Numbered from the stretch's first letter, positions 20,120 to 28,135 are shown. The stretch is DNA of 64,000 nucleotides from Arthrobacter burdickii (GCF_030433645.1 NZ_JAROCG010000001.1:2232001-2296000), one strand, 5' to 3'. Program-made: numbers and translations. The notes: a model not told the origin generated them from the letters alone.

Positions 20120-20848
20120 TTATGCCCTGCGCCGCGTCCGGAGCAGTGCGGTTACGCCGGCGGCCAGTCCGAGCAGGCCCGCGACGAGACCTACCCACGC
20201 GAGTGCCGACGGGGATCCTGCCGTCGCCGAGGCCTGCTCGGCGTCGATGGCCTCCGGGGCCTCGGTGGCCTCCGGGCCTCCGTGGGATGCGTCGCCCTCG
20301 ACCGCTGCGGTGGTGACGAAGGACGGCGCCGGCTTCTCGGGCTCCTCCTCGCCCTCGGTCTCCTGGTTCCACTCGACGACCTCACCATCGGTGTAGGACT
20401 GGGCGGTCGGGAGCAGCACCGTGGAGCCTGCCTCGGGCAGGGGTCCCACGGAGATCGAGAAGGTCTGGTATTCCTGCTGCGAGATCTCCGAGCCCGGCTC
20501 CGCGGTCCATACGACGGACAGGGGAGCTTCGGTGAGCGTTGCGCCGTCGGTCGTCGTGACCGGCTCGGGCAGGGCGCCGGAGACGACCTCCGCCGTCCAG
20601 CCCTCGACGGGCTTGACGCGGACCGAGGTGAAGGGCTGACCGGTGGGAAGCTGCACCTCGAGCTTGTTGGTCGCTGCGGTCTCGGACTCGCTGGGCACGC
20701 TGAAGGTGAGCTGGGAATAGCCGTTCTCGGTCGTGGACGTAGGTGCGACCGAGACGTGGGCGCTTGCGGCACCGAGGCCGAGGGCCATCAGACCGGCGGT
20801 GGTGAGGACGACGCCGGTGAAGGCGCGCTGGGGGTAGGACGAGGTCAT
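20120..20848 (-). CDS. YcnI-family copper-binding membrane protein (DUF1775)
   Basis: A 242-residue exported protein. After a signal peptide ending ALGLGAASA the mature chain begins HVSVAPTST; the N-terminal His is the copper ligand in the YcnI family. The DUF1775 body contains QLTFSVPSESETAATNKLEV and LPTGQPFTSVRVKP. The C-terminus is a transmembrane helix (ALAWVGLVAGLLGLAAGVTALL) with RTRRRA inside, so the domain faces outward. ATG at 20848 has GAAAGG upstream. Probably a copper chaperone in the same operon as the membrane protein upstream. Confidence 0.88.
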   Translation of the reverse strand: MTSSYPQRAFTGVVLTTAGLMALGLGAASAHVSVAPTSTTENGYSQLTFSVPSESETAATNKLEVQLPTGQPFTSVRVKPVEGWTAEVVSGALPEPVTTTDGATLTEAPLSVVWTAEPGSEISQQEYQTFSISVGPLPEAGSTVLLPTAQSYTDGEVVEWNQETEGEEEPEKPAPSFVTTAAVEGDASHGGPEATEAPEAIDAEQASATAGSPSALAWVGLVAGLLGLAAGVTALLRTRRRA

Positions 20849-20960
20849 GGAACTGCCTTTCGGGAATGCGCTGCGGCCCGCGAGGGCGGACGGCAGCAGG
20901 GAACGGGGAATCGGCATCAGGGCAGGACCGCCGGCCGACCCGCGGTCTGGGAAGGCAGGG

Positions 20961-21557
20961 TCAGGCGGGCTGCGGTCCGCGGAGCGGGGGACCCCGCAGC
21001 GTAGGGACCGAGGCGTGGACGGACAGCGGCGGAACGGGCGGTGGTACGTCGAGGACCGGGCGGCGCGTGGGAGCCGGGGAAGCGACGGCGGGAAGGGTCA
21101 GGAGGGGCAGGAGCCAGGCGCGGAGCAGGGCGGCGGCCTCGTCACTCCGCGAGGTGGCGAGGGCCAGGAGGACCGTTGCCATCGCATGCAGGAGGACCAT
21201 GACGGGGGCGTCGGCCGCCGCCGGGCCCATGGCGTCCCGCGTCACGGGCGAGCAGGCGAGTTCGAACGCGGCATGGTGGCCGGGTAGCGCGGAGGAGCTC
21301 TCGCACACCGCGGGGACGGCCGTCATCGTGAAGAGGGTGTGCAGCAGGGCCTGGCCGGTGCCCATGGCCAGCAGTGACGAGCGGAGGGAGAGCGTGCGCC
21401 GGCCGAGCAGCGTCATCGGCACGAGGAGGAGCACGCCGAACAGGAGCAGGACCCCGGGAGCGGGCAGATGGCCCTCCGCGAGGACGTGCGACGCGGACGA
21501 GACCGACAGGACCAGCGAGACGAGGACCAGGGACCGGACATAGGGAAGGCATGCCAT
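20961..21557 (-). CDS. Hypothetical multi-helix membrane protein next to ycnI
   Basis: A 198-residue protein I cannot assign. It has three to four hydrophobic segments (SLVLVSLVLSVSSASHVLA, VLLLFGVLLLVPMTLLG, APVMVLLHAMATVLLALA, LLRAWLLPLLTLPAVA) and a proline-rich tail. His residues lie near membrane segments (TGQALLHTLFTM, VLLHAM). A strong Shine-Dalgarno GGGGAGGAGA precedes the ATG at 21557. It is 112 nt upstream of ycnI on the same strand, so a link to copper handling is inferred from position only. The same frame continues upstream into a cytochrome oxidase remnant. Confidence 0.6.
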   Translation of the reverse strand: MACLPYVRSLVLVSLVLSVSSASHVLAEGHLPAPGVLLLFGVLLLVPMTLLGRRTLSLRSSLLAMGTGQALLHTLFTMTAVPAVCESSSALPGHHAAFELACSPVTRDAMGPAAADAPVMVLLHAMATVLLALATSRSDEAAALLRAWLLPLLTLPAVASPAPTRRPVLDVPPPVPPLSVHASVPTLRGPPLRGPQPA

Positions 21558-21659
21558 CGCTGTCTCCTCCCCGTTCCGTCCTGCGGTCCTGCGAGCCCGG
21601 CGTCGGCAGGCTACGTCCTCAGGGTACCGCCGCACGGCCGGAACCCGCGTGCAGGTGGT

Positions 21660-21830
21660 TCGGGTCCGGCGGCCCCGCGGATGGGAGGGGGAGGTACCCG
21701 GGACGTTCCGGATGAACGGGATGACGAATGCGCCGAGGAGGAATGAGCCGACGGTCGAGAACTGGTGCCTGCTGGTGGAGCCATCCTTGGGCAAGTAGCC
21801 CGCGTGGCGGCGCGGCGTGCCTTTCACCCC
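21660..21830 (-). pseudogene. Remnant of cytochrome c oxidase subunit I (ctaD), C-terminal fragment
   Basis: Minus-strand translation from about 21827 reads GTPRRHAGYLPKDGS, then FSTVGSFLLGAFVIPFIRNV. This follows the end of actinobacterial CtaD, where PRRYADYLP-x-DG is followed by ISTVGSF-ILGAS and PF-x-NV before the last helix ends. The essential upstream helices and haem/copper ligands are absent, and a stop lies just before. The 288-nt stretch holding it has no other convincing gene. It sits beside copper-related ycnI, as expected for a decayed oxidase locus. The match is from memory of the family, not a search. Confidence 0.55.
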
Positions 21831-21845
21831 GGGCGGTTCAGGTGT

Positions 21846-22259
21846 TCAGGCGGCGAAGCGGTGGCTGCCGTGCGGCCGGGGAAAGCGGGAGGGGCAGCTG
21901 GGCAGGACCTCCGGCACGATCAGGAAGCAGGTGCCCAGGTCCTCGTTGAGGAGGGGGTGCGCGGTGGATCCCGGGGTGCCGAGGAGGGGGTGCGCGGTGG
22001 ATCCCGGGGTGCCGAGGAGGGGGTGCGCGGTGGATCCCGTGATACCGAGACGTTCGAGGGCGTCGACGCCCCCGAGGTCGATGTGCTGAGCGCTGCTCAC
22101 ATCGATCACGACGTTCGGCTCCTGCAGAAAGCGGAAGCTGCGCCGGACGATGGGCAGGAGTGCCCGGCAGTTCTGCTCGGTGAGGCAGCCGCGTACATCC
22201 ATGCGTGCCCAGTGGAGATCGATGTCCAGACGGACGGTGACTCGCAGTTTGTGATCCAT
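21846..22259 (-). CDS. STAS-like domain protein with a triplicated 11-residue segment
   Basis: A 137-residue protein. Residues about 5-72 resemble a STAS domain of anti-sigma-factor antagonists (RMDVRGCLTEQNCRALLPIV, VVIDVSSAQHIDLGGVDALE), but the usual phosphorylatable Ser after the Asp is not seen (IDLGG). Residues about 73-106 consist of three 11-residue units containing GSTAHPLL. The tail is Pro/His-rich. The ribosome site is weak (GGGGAACC). No anti-sigma factor or sigma gene is adjacent. Function unknown. Confidence 0.55.
   Translation of the reverse strand: MDHKLRVTVRLDIDLHWARMDVRGCLTEQNCRALLPIVRRSFRFLQEPNVVIDVSSAQHIDLGGVDALERLGITGSTAHPLLGTPGSTAHPLLGTPGSTAHPLLNEDLGTCFLIVPEVLPSCPSRFPRPHGSHRFAA
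21948..22046. repeat. Three tandem 33-bp repeats inside the STAS-like gene
   Basis: Units at 21948-21980, 21981-22013 and 22014-22046. The first two are identical; the third differs near its end (CGTGATACC instead of CGGGGTGCC). The 33-bp length keeps the frame, and each unit codes 11 residues. Confidence 0.9.
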
Positions 22260-22420
22260 GGTCCAGGTTCCCCGATGACGCGAAGGTCTTCGATGCCCGG
22301 CTGCTCAAGCTCTTTCAGGCTAGAAGAAGCAGGGGAACCGAGGCGAGCAGTAATCCGGCTTGACAAGGGCGGAGCCATCGCCCCTGTGCCGCGGATCTCC
22401 CGCCGTGCCTGCCGTTCGAG

Positions 22421-23287
22421 CTACTCCGCGCGTTCAGGCCCGGAGGCCTGCGGGAGGTCCGGCTTGGAGTCCTGCGGGAGGTCCTGCTCGAAGGCCTCGC
22501 GTTCCCGGCCCACGAGAACGGCCGCCGGGTGCGGCCCTGCGGCGAGGAGCGCCGGCGTCCATGCGTCCGGCCAGCCCGCGGGGCGGGCGGCGATGATGAC
22601 GTTGCCGGGATGCGCGCCGCCGACCATGCCGGCCTCGGTCAGTACGGCGGTCCCTGCCGTGAGCGCGGACAGCTGCCGGCTCTGTGCGCGGGCGAAGGCG
22701 AGCGGCGGGTCGTCCCCGACGTTCACCAGGACGACTCCGTCCTCCGCGCAGACCCTCAGCAGGTGGGCCGCGAAATCCGCGCCGGTCAGGTGGGCCGGTG
22801 CGTCGGCTCCGGCGAAGATGTCGAGCACGACGGCGTCGAACGCCGCGTCCGGCTGCTCGAGGACCGCGTCCGCGGCGTCGGCGACGACGACCTCGCACAC
22901 CGTGCCGTCCGGGAGCGGCATGGCGTCGAGGACGAAGTCGATCAGGTCTGCCTCCAGGTCGACCGCCACCTGCGCGGACCCCGGACGGGTCGCCTGGACG
23001 TACCGGACGAGGGTCAGGGCGCCGGCTCCGAGGTGCAGGATCCGCAGGGGAGCGGTGGGGGGCGACACCAGGTCGATGACCCGCGCGATGCGCTGGAGGT
23101 ATTCATAGAACACCCGGTCGGGGTGGCGCATGTCGACGTGGGACTGCTGCGCCCCACCGATGCTGAGGATCAGTGCCCCGTCGATGTAGGCATCCTCGTC
23201 GATCTCCGCGTAGGCAGCGGCGCCGGGCAGCCAGCGGGTGGGGACGTCGAAGTCGCCGTCGGACTCCGGCTCCTGGGACGGGCTCAC
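22421..23287 (-). CDS. Spermidine-synthase-like methyltransferase-fold protein
   Basis: A 288-residue protein with the spermidine synthase Rossmann core: RILHLGAGALTLVRYVQATR (SAM-type loop), VAVDLEADLIDFVLDAM and FDAVVLDIFAG. HVDMRHPDRVFYEYLQRIAR resembles the family's substrate-side region. Actinobacterial homologues are usually annotated as fused or orphan spermidine synthases, and true aminopropyl transfer is not proven. The GTG at 23287 overlaps the aminotransferase stop (GTGA), so the two are co-translated. Confidence 0.78.
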   Translation of the reverse strand: MSPSQEPESDGDFDVPTRWLPGAAAYAEIDEDAYIDGALILSIGGAQQSHVDMRHPDRVFYEYLQRIARVIDLVSPPTAPLRILHLGAGALTLVRYVQATRPGSAQVAVDLEADLIDFVLDAMPLPDGTVCEVVVADAADAVLEQPDAAFDAVVLDIFAGADAPAHLTGADFAAHLLRVCAEDGVVLVNVGDDPPLAFARAQSRQLSALTAGTAVLTEAGMVGGAHPGNVIIAARPAGWPDAWTPALLAAGPHPAAVLVGREREAFEQDLPQDSKPDLPQASGPERAE

Positions 23288-24519
23288 ACGCGCTCCCGCA
23301 GCGTGGCGAGGCGGCGGGCGCCCTCCTCGATCACGTCGAACTTCTTGCAGAAGGCGAACCGGAGCATGGAGCGCGTGTGCTCGGCGCCCTCCTCGTGGCA
23401 GAACACCGCCACCGGGATGGCCGCGACCCCGACCAGGGACGGCAGGCGTCGCGCGAGGTCGGTCGCGTCGTCGATGCCCAGGGGGGCGGCATCGACCACG
23501 GTGAAGAACGTGCCCTGCGGCTCGAAGACGTCGAAGCCGGCGGCCCGGAGGCCCTCACCCAGGAGGTCCCGTTTCTTCCGCAGCGTCGCTGCGGTGGAGG
23601 AGAAGTACTCGTCGGGCAGCCCCAGGCCCAGGGCGACGGCACCCTGGAACGGCGTCCCCGAGGTGTACGTCAGGAAGGTCTTGACGGTGCGGACCTTCGC
23701 CACCAGCTCGGCCGGGCCGCTGAGCCAGCCGACCTTCCAGCCGGTCACCGAGAACGTCTTGCCCGCGGAGGAGATGGTCAGGGTGCGCTCGGCGGCCCGC
23801 GGCAGGGATGCGATCGGCAGGTGCCTGCTCCCGAACGTCAGGTGCTCGTACACCTCGTCCGTCACGATGATGGCCCCGTAGCGCTCCGCCAGCTGCACGA
23901 TGAGCTCGAGGGCCGGTCGGGTGAAGACGCTGCCCGTCGGGTTGTGCGGATTGTTGACGACGACGACCCGGGTGCGCTCGCTGAAGGCGGCCTCCAGCCC
24001 GGCGGCATCGGGCTGGAAATCCGGAGCCCTCAGGGGCGCGGTGGTGTGCGTGGCACCCGAGAGCCCGATCACGGCACCGTAGGAGTCGTAGAAGGGCTCG
24101 AAGGTGAGCACCTCGTCACCCGGACCCGCGAAAGCGAGGATCGCGGCCGCAATCGACTCGGTGGCCCCCGTGCTGACGATGACCTCGCTCTGCGGATCGA
24201 CGTGCAGCCCGTAGAAACGCTCCTGGTGCTCGGCGATCGCATGGCGCAGGACGGCGAGCCCCTGCCCGGGGGCGTACTGGTTGGCACCCTCGGCGATCGC
24301 GGTGCGGGCAGCCTCGAGGATCTCCTGCGGCCCGTCCTCGTCCGGGAAACCCTGCCCGAGGTTGATCGCCGCATGCTGCTGCGCGAGGGCCGTCACCTCC
24401 TCGAAGATCGTGATGCCGAGCCCGCCATCGCTGCCGAGCAGGTTCGCGCCACGCGCCGCTCGTGCCCACGGTGCCGTGCCGCTGGCCGGGGTGATGGTCG
24501 TGCGCGCTTCCGTCGTCAT
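23284..24519 (-). CDS. PLP-dependent class I/II aminotransferase (DapC/YbdL-like)
   Basis: A 411-residue fold-type I aminotransferase. It has LGQGFPDEDGP, NQYAPGQGLAVLR, VNNPHNPTGS and the Schiff-base Lys in SSAGKTFSVTGWKVGW. These blocks are closest to the methionine/kynurenine aminotransferase group and to the actinobacterial N-succinyldiaminopimelate aminotransferase described as DapC in mycobacteria. Substrate cannot be fixed from sequence. ATG at 24519 starts the protein, with coaD divergent upstream. Confidence 0.85.
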   Translation of the reverse strand: MTTEARTTITPASGTAPWARAARGANLLGSDGGLGITIFEEVTALAQQHAAINLGQGFPDEDGPQEILEAARTAIAEGANQYAPGQGLAVLRHAIAEHQERFYGLHVDPQSEVIVSTGATESIAAAILAFAGPGDEVLTFEPFYDSYGAVIGLSGATHTTAPLRAPDFQPDAAGLEAAFSERTRVVVVNNPHNPTGSVFTRPALELIVQLAERYGAIIVTDEVYEHLTFGSRHLPIASLPRAAERTLTISSAGKTFSVTGWKVGWLSGPAELVAKVRTVKTFLTYTSGTPFQGAVALGLGLPDEYFSSTAATLRKKRDLLGEGLRAAGFDVFEPQGTFFTVVDAAPLGIDDATDLARRLPSLVGVAAIPVAVFCHEEGAEHTRSMLRFAFCKKFDVIEEGARRLATLRERV

Positions 24520-24633
24520 GACACCAGTATCGCCGCTCCTGCCGGCCGGAGGGGGACAGGGCGCCCCTCGTCCCGCGCTCCCTCCCGGCGCTCCTTCCGC
24601 ATGTCCTGTTCCCACCGTGCCCGCCCGACTGGG

Positions 24634-24648
24634 TAGCGTGGGGGCATG
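24634..24648 (+). promoter_or_regulatory. -10 box TAGCGT 6 nt before the coaD ATG
   Basis: TAGCGT at 24634-24639, then 6 nt and ATG at 24646, another leaderless-type arrangement. Confidence 0.4.
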
Positions 24649-25167
24649 AGTCGCGCCGTCTGCCCAGGATCCTTCGACCCCCTCCACAACGGACACGTCG
24701 AGATCATCAGCCGGGCCGCCCGCCTGTTCGACGAGGTGATCGTCGCGGTGTCTACCAACTATGCGAAGAAGTACCGGTTCCCCCTGGGCGAGCGCATCGC
24801 GTTCTGCACGGGCAGTCTCTCGCACCTCGACGGGGTCACTGTGCTCCCGATGGGGTCCGGCCTCCTGGCCGACTTCTGCAGGGAGCACGGTGCGACGGCG
24901 CTCGTGAAGGGACTGAGGTCCGGGCTCGATTTCGACTACGAACTCCCCATGGCCACGATGAACCGCCACCTCGCCGACGTCGAGACCGTCTTCCTGCCGA
25001 CGGGAAGCGAGTTCGCGCACGTCTCCTCGACGCTCCTGAAAGAGGTTGCCTTCCTGGGCGGCGATGTGCAGCCGTTCGTTCCGGAAGCGGTCTTCCGCCG
25101 CCTGGTGCCGTCCGGCGACGCCCCGAGCACGGCAGGGAGTGCCGGGGATCGGCCCGGGGGAGCGTGA
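24646..25167 (+). CDS. coaD: Phosphopantetheine adenylyltransferase
   Basis: A 173-residue enzyme of coenzyme A synthesis that adenylylates 4'-phosphopantetheine. It shows the nucleotidyltransferase motif GSFDPLHNGHVEI (HxGH) near residues 9-21, VKGLRSGLDFDYELPMATMN, and HVSSTLLKEVAFLGGDV, the ISSTxxR-like region. It has a short disordered Gly/Ser tail. It is the third member of the recG-rsmD-coaD neighbourhood. Confidence 0.95.
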   Translation: MSRAVCPGSFDPLHNGHVEIISRAARLFDEVIVAVSTNYAKKYRFPLGERIAFCTGSLSHLDGVTVLPMGSGLLADFCREHGATALVKGLRSGLDFDYELPMATMNRHLADVETVFLPTGSEFAHVSSTLLKEVAFLGGDVQPFVPEAVFRRLVPSGDAPSTAGSAGDRPGGA

Positions 25168-25186
25168 CCCCCCCCTACTGCCGGTT

Positions 25187-25216
25187 TTGGGACTGCCCGC
25201 CTCATCAGGCTAAGAT
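25187..25216 (+). promoter_or_regulatory. Promoter of the DUF177-rpmF-rnc-mutM operon
   Basis: -35-like TTGGGA (25187-25192), an 18-nt spacer and -10 TAAGAT (25211-25216). Predicted start near 25223 would leave a leader of roughly 27 nt before the AGGAG at 25240-25244. Confidence 0.5.
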
Positions 25217-25249
25217 GGTACGTCGGTCATATGTTCTACAGGAGTCACC

Positions 25250-25840
25250 ATTAAAAGCGATCTCAGTTCGCCTTTGACTTTCAGTGTCAAGGATCTCGGA
25301 CGCAGTCCGGGAAGCATGCGGACAGTTGAAGAACATGTACCGGCACCGAAGGACTTCGGCGTCGCACTGATCGGTGTGCAGGAAGGTTCCGAGATGGAAC
25401 TGGACCTGCGGTTCGAATCGGTGCACGAGGGGATCCTGGTGTCGGGAACGGCAAACGTCGAGGTAACCGGCGAGTGCGGCCGTTGCCTGGAGCCACTGCG
25501 GTTCGACCGCGACGTGGACATCCAGGAACTCTTCTTCTACAGCGACTCCCAGTCGCTGTCGGTGGAAGAGGACGAAGAACAGTACAGGGTGGAGAACGAT
25601 TCGGTCGATCTGGAACCCGTGCTGAGGGATGCGGTGGTTACGTCGCTGCCATTCCAGCCGGTGTGCCGGGAGGATTGCAAGGGTCTGTGCTCCGAATGCG
25701 GAGCCCGGCTCAACGACGATCCGGACCACCACCATGAAGTTTTGGATCCTCGCTGGTCAGCCCTTGCCGGGCTGGCAGGCACCGCCGCTGAGAATGACGC
25801 GGCAACCAAGTCAGAGTCAGACGAGAGAGAAGAGAGTTAG
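25250..25840 (+). CDS. YceD / DUF177 family protein
   Basis: A protein of about 196 residues, encoded immediately before rpmF as in most bacteria; family members are linked to 23S rRNA accumulation. It has a CGRC pair ([12 protein letters not shown]) and a C-terminal Cys cluster [20 protein letters not shown]. The start is unusual: AGGAG at 25240-25244 is correctly spaced only for an ATT codon at 25250, giving I-K-S-D-L-S-S-P. The first canonical start in frame is TTG at 25274, which has no ribosome site. I list the ATT start; the conservative alternative is 25274. Confidence 0.8.
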   Translation: MKSDLSSPLTFSVKDLGRSPGSMRTVEEHVPAPKDFGVALIGVQEGSEMELDLRFESVHEGILVSGTANVEVTGECGRCLEPLRFDRDVDIQELFFYSDSQSLSVEEDEEQYRVENDSVDLEPVLRDAVVTSLPFQPVCREDCKGLCSECGARLNDDPDHHHEVLDPRWSALAGLAGTAAENDAATKSESDEREES

Positions 25841-25842
25841 CC

Positions 25843-26046
25843 GTGGCTGTCCCGAAGCGGAAGATGTCCCGCGCGAATACCCGTGCACGCCGGTCCCAGT
25901 GGAAGGCAACCGCCCCCAAGCTGGTCAAGACCATCGAGAACGGCCGCGTCACCTACAGCCTCGCCCACCAGGCCAAGGTTGTCACCGACTCAGCCGGTAC
26001 CCCGCTGTTCCTTGAGTACAAGGGCCGCAAGGTAGCCGACGTCTAA
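25843..26046 (+). CDS. rpmF: 50S ribosomal protein L32
   Basis: A 67-residue L32 starting [20 protein letters not shown]. It contains no Cys, so it is the zinc-independent form. The GTG at 25843 starts 2 nt after the DUF177 stop. It is followed by a 74-nt spacer with a hairpin before rnc. Confidence 0.96.
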   Translation: MAVPKRKMSRANTRARRSQWKATAPKLVKTIENGRVTYSLAHQAKVVTDSAGTPLFLEYKGRKVADV

Positions 26047-26050
26047 CAAC

Positions 26051-26096
26051 GGACCGCAGCCTGCCGCACGCCTGGTGCTGGGGCAGGCATCCGTCC
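26051..26096 (+). other. RNA hairpin in the rpmF-rnc spacer
   Basis: GGAC (26051-26054) pairs with GTCC (26093-26096), and GCCTGCC (26059-26065) pairs with GGCAGGC (26082-26088). The structured spacer precedes the longer rnc palindrome and could be an RNase III substrate or mRNA-stability element. Confidence 0.5.
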
Positions 26097-26120
26097 GATG
26101 CTGGATCAGCTGATGCGGTT

Positions 26121-26855
26121 GTGAAGAATACAGCAGAACTCACGAAGCGTCTCGGTGTCGATATCGACACCGAGACGCTTCGTCTTGCCCTGACGCACCG
26201 GTCCTACGCCTACGAACAGGGCGGGATCCCCACGAACGAGCGCCTGGAGTTCCTCGGTGACTCCGTGCTCGGCCTGTCGGTGACGGACGCGTTGTACCGG
26301 GACAATCCCGGCCTCTCCGAGGGTGAACTCGCGAAGCGGCGTTCCGCCGTCGTCAGCACCAAGGCGCTGGCGGGGGTGGCCCGTTCCCTCGATCTCGGCA
26401 ACTACGTGCTGCTCGGCCAGGGGGAGAAGCTCACCAATGGCCGCGACAAGGCCTCCATTCTCGCGGACACCATGGAAGCCGTCATCGGCGCGGCATACCT
26501 GAGTCACGGGATCGAGACCGCTCGCGCGATGGTCATGCGGCTCATCGGTCCGCTCCTGCGGGACTCAGCGGTCCTCGGGGAGGGTACCGACTGGAAGACC
26601 CGTATCCAGGAGACCGCCGCCGCCCGTCGCCTGGGGCTGATCGACTACCAGGTCGACGGGACCGGCCCCGACCACGCCCGAACGTTCACGGCGCGCCTGG
26701 TGATCGGCGGCGTCGACTACGGATCCGGCTGCGGGCACTCCAAGAAGGAAGCGGAGCAGGCGGCGGCGGCCGAGTCGTGGAGGCTCCTCGCCGAGGCACC
26801 TGGCGCGGATGCCGGGCCCGAAGCGGCCGGCGGTTCCTCCGCGGACAGGGCCTGA
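26121..26855 (+). CDS. rnc: Ribonuclease III
   Basis: A 244-residue double-strand-specific endoribonuclease for rRNA and mRNA processing. The catalytic signature [12 protein letters not shown] lies near residues 40-51. The second acidic site is in [12 protein letters not shown], and a C-terminal double-stranded RNA-binding domain spans about residues 155-222 ([31 protein letters not shown]). Codons 8-21 lie inside a perfect 42-bp palindrome, so the mRNA carries a likely site for the enzyme itself. The GTG at 26121 has only a weak ribosome site. Adjacent to mutM with no gap. Confidence 0.95.
   Translation: MKNTAELTKRLGVDIDTETLRLALTHRSYAYEQGGIPTNERLEFLGDSVLGLSVTDALYRDNPGLSEGELAKRRSAVVSTKALAGVARSLDLGNYVLLGQGEKLTNGRDKASILADTMEAVIGAAYLSHGIETARAMVMRLIGPLLRDSAVLGEGTDWKTRIQETAAARRLGLIDYQVDGTGPDHARTFTARLVIGGVDYGSGCGHSKKEAEQAAAAESWRLLAEAPGADAGPEAAGGSSADRA
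26142..26183. repeat. Perfect 42-bp palindrome in the 5' coding region of rnc
   Basis: Two 21-nt arms with no spacer: left arm ACGAAGCGTCTCGGTGTCGA followed by T, right arm its exact complement. It would fold into about 19 bp of uninterrupted RNA duplex with a 4-nt loop, while still coding the [14 protein letters not shown] segment. Confidence 0.95.
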
Positions 26856-27830
26856 GTGCCTGAACTCCCCGAGGTCGAGGTGGTGCGCCGAGGCCTGGCG
26901 CGCTGGGTGACCGGGCGTACGGTCGAGGACGTCGACGTGCTCGACGCGCGATCGCTTCGACGACACGTCCACGGGGTCGAGGATTTTCGCGGCAACGTCA
27001 CGGGCGCCCGCGTGACCGACGTCGTCCGTCGCGGGAAGTTCCTCTGGATGATCCTCGAGGATCCGGACGGCCCCCGCAGCGCTCTCGCAGCCGCTCCTTC
27101 CACCGCCCTCATGGCCCACCTCGGGATGAGCGGGCAGCTGCTCATCGAGGAGCCCGACGCCCCGCTGGAGAAGCACCTGAAGGTGCGGCTGAGACTGTCC
27201 GCAGCAAGCGATGCCGACGGTACGCCGCTTCCGGCGGACCTGCGCTTCGTGGACCAGCGGATCTTCGGCGGCATGTTCGTGACGGACCTCGAGCCGACGA
27301 CGGATGGCCGGCCGGGCGGACTCGGGGGCGGAAGCCTCCCGCTCATTCCCCGGCAGGCCGCGCACATCGCCCGTGATCCCCTCGACCCGGCGTTCTCCGC
27401 GGAGTCCTTCCACCGCCGGCTCCGGGAGCGGAAGACCAGCCTCAAGCGTGCGCTCCTCGACCAGGGGCTCATCTCGGGCATCGGGAACATCTACGCCGAC
27501 GAGGCCTTGTGGGCGGCGAGGATGCACTACGCGCGTCCCACCGACACCCTCCGCCGGCCGGACACCCTCCGCATCGTCGAGGCGGTCACGACCGTCATGC
27601 GGCGGGCACTGGAGGCCGGCGGCACCAGTTTCGACTCGCTGTACGTCAACGTCAACGGTGCGTCCGGCTACTTCGCACGCGACCTGGAAGCCTACGGGCG
27701 TGCCGGGCAGCCCTGCCGCCGGTGCCTGTCGGAGGGCCGGACGACCCTCATGCGACGGGAGGCATTCATGAACCGGTCGTCCTTCCTCTGCCTCTTCTGC
27801 CAGCCCAGACCGCGCAACGCGCGAGCCTAG
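26856..27830 (+). CDS. mutM: Formamidopyrimidine-DNA glycosylase (Fpg)
   Basis: A 324-residue base-excision repair enzyme removing oxidised purines such as 8-oxoguanine. After Met removal it begins PELPEVE, supplying the catalytic Pro and Glu. Lys in VVRRGKFLW, the helix-two-turn-helix region [20 protein letters not shown] and a C-terminal zinc finger (CRRC ... CLFC) are present. The finger's central segment is somewhat divergent from the usual Fpg loop. GTG at 26856 directly abuts the rnc stop. An AACCCCG/CGGGGTT hairpin follows. Confidence 0.94.
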   Translation: MPELPEVEVVRRGLARWVTGRTVEDVDVLDARSLRRHVHGVEDFRGNVTGARVTDVVRRGKFLWMILEDPDGPRSALAAAPSTALMAHLGMSGQLLIEEPDAPLEKHLKVRLRLSAASDADGTPLPADLRFVDQRIFGGMFVTDLEPTTDGRPGGLGGGSLPLIPRQAAHIARDPLDPAFSAESFHRRLRERKTSLKRALLDQGLISGIGNIYADEALWAARMHYARPTDTLRRPDTLRIVEAVTTVMRRALEAGGTSFDSLYVNVNGASGYFARDLEAYGRAGQPCRRCLSEGRTTLMRREAFMNRSSFLCLFCQPRPRNARA

Positions 27831-27842
27831 CCGAGGCTCCGA

Positions 27843-27864
27843 AACCCCGTCGCGATGCGGGGTT
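27843..27864 (+). terminator. Hairpin terminator after mutM
   Basis: AACCCCG at 27843-27849 pairs with CGGGGTT at 27858-27864, 13 nt after the mutM stop and before the next promoter. There is no T-run. Confidence 0.5.
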
Positions 27865-27876
27865 CGTGACCCAAAC

Positions 27877-27905
27877 GTGACAAGACGCGATCGACCGCGT
27901 ACGGT
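27877..27905 (+). promoter_or_regulatory. Promoter for the riboswitch-controlled wall hydrolase
   Basis: -35 GTGACA (27877-27882), exactly 17 nt, then -10 TACGGT (27900-27905). Predicted start near 27912 gives a leader of about 240 nt containing the riboswitch. Confidence 0.55.
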
Positions 27906-27950
27906 TAAGCCCGCGCCCGGTCCACCACGGACGGGCGCCCATCCTCGCAC

Positions 27951-28135
27951 TGCCTAACCCTGTCGATGAGGATGGACCGTTCGCTCAACACGTTCGACAG
28001 GGGCGGGGGAACCAATAGCGGACTCACTTGTGAGTCCTTGGGGTTAAGACGCGCGTAGACCAGCACCGGGGGCGGTGGTCTGCGAGAAACACGTCCGGAT
28101 GTCCCATCCGAACCCGACAGCTAACTTCGTAGGCA
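27951..28135 (+). ncRNA. Cyclic-di-AMP riboswitch (ydaO-yuaA motif)
   Basis: The closing stem pairs TGCCT (27951-27955) with AGGCA (28131-28135). Inside are the conserved blocks of the ydaO motif: CCCTGTCGA pairing with TCGACAGGG, GGGGGAACCAAT (28005-28016), a hairpin GGACTCA/TGAGTCC, TTGGGGTTAAG (28038-28048), a hairpin GACCA/TGGTC, and the 3' block GAACCCGACAGCTAAC followed by TTCGTAGGC. In actinobacteria this class commonly precedes wall hydrolases and resuscitation factors, and ligand binding lowers expression. The element ends only 17 nt before the ATG, so control of translation initiation is likely. Confidence 0.88.

Noticed and set aside
21948..22046. 33-bp repeats considered as a CRISPR array
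   Set aside because: The copies are directly adjacent with no spacers, lie in a coding frame as 11-residue units, and no cas genes are present.
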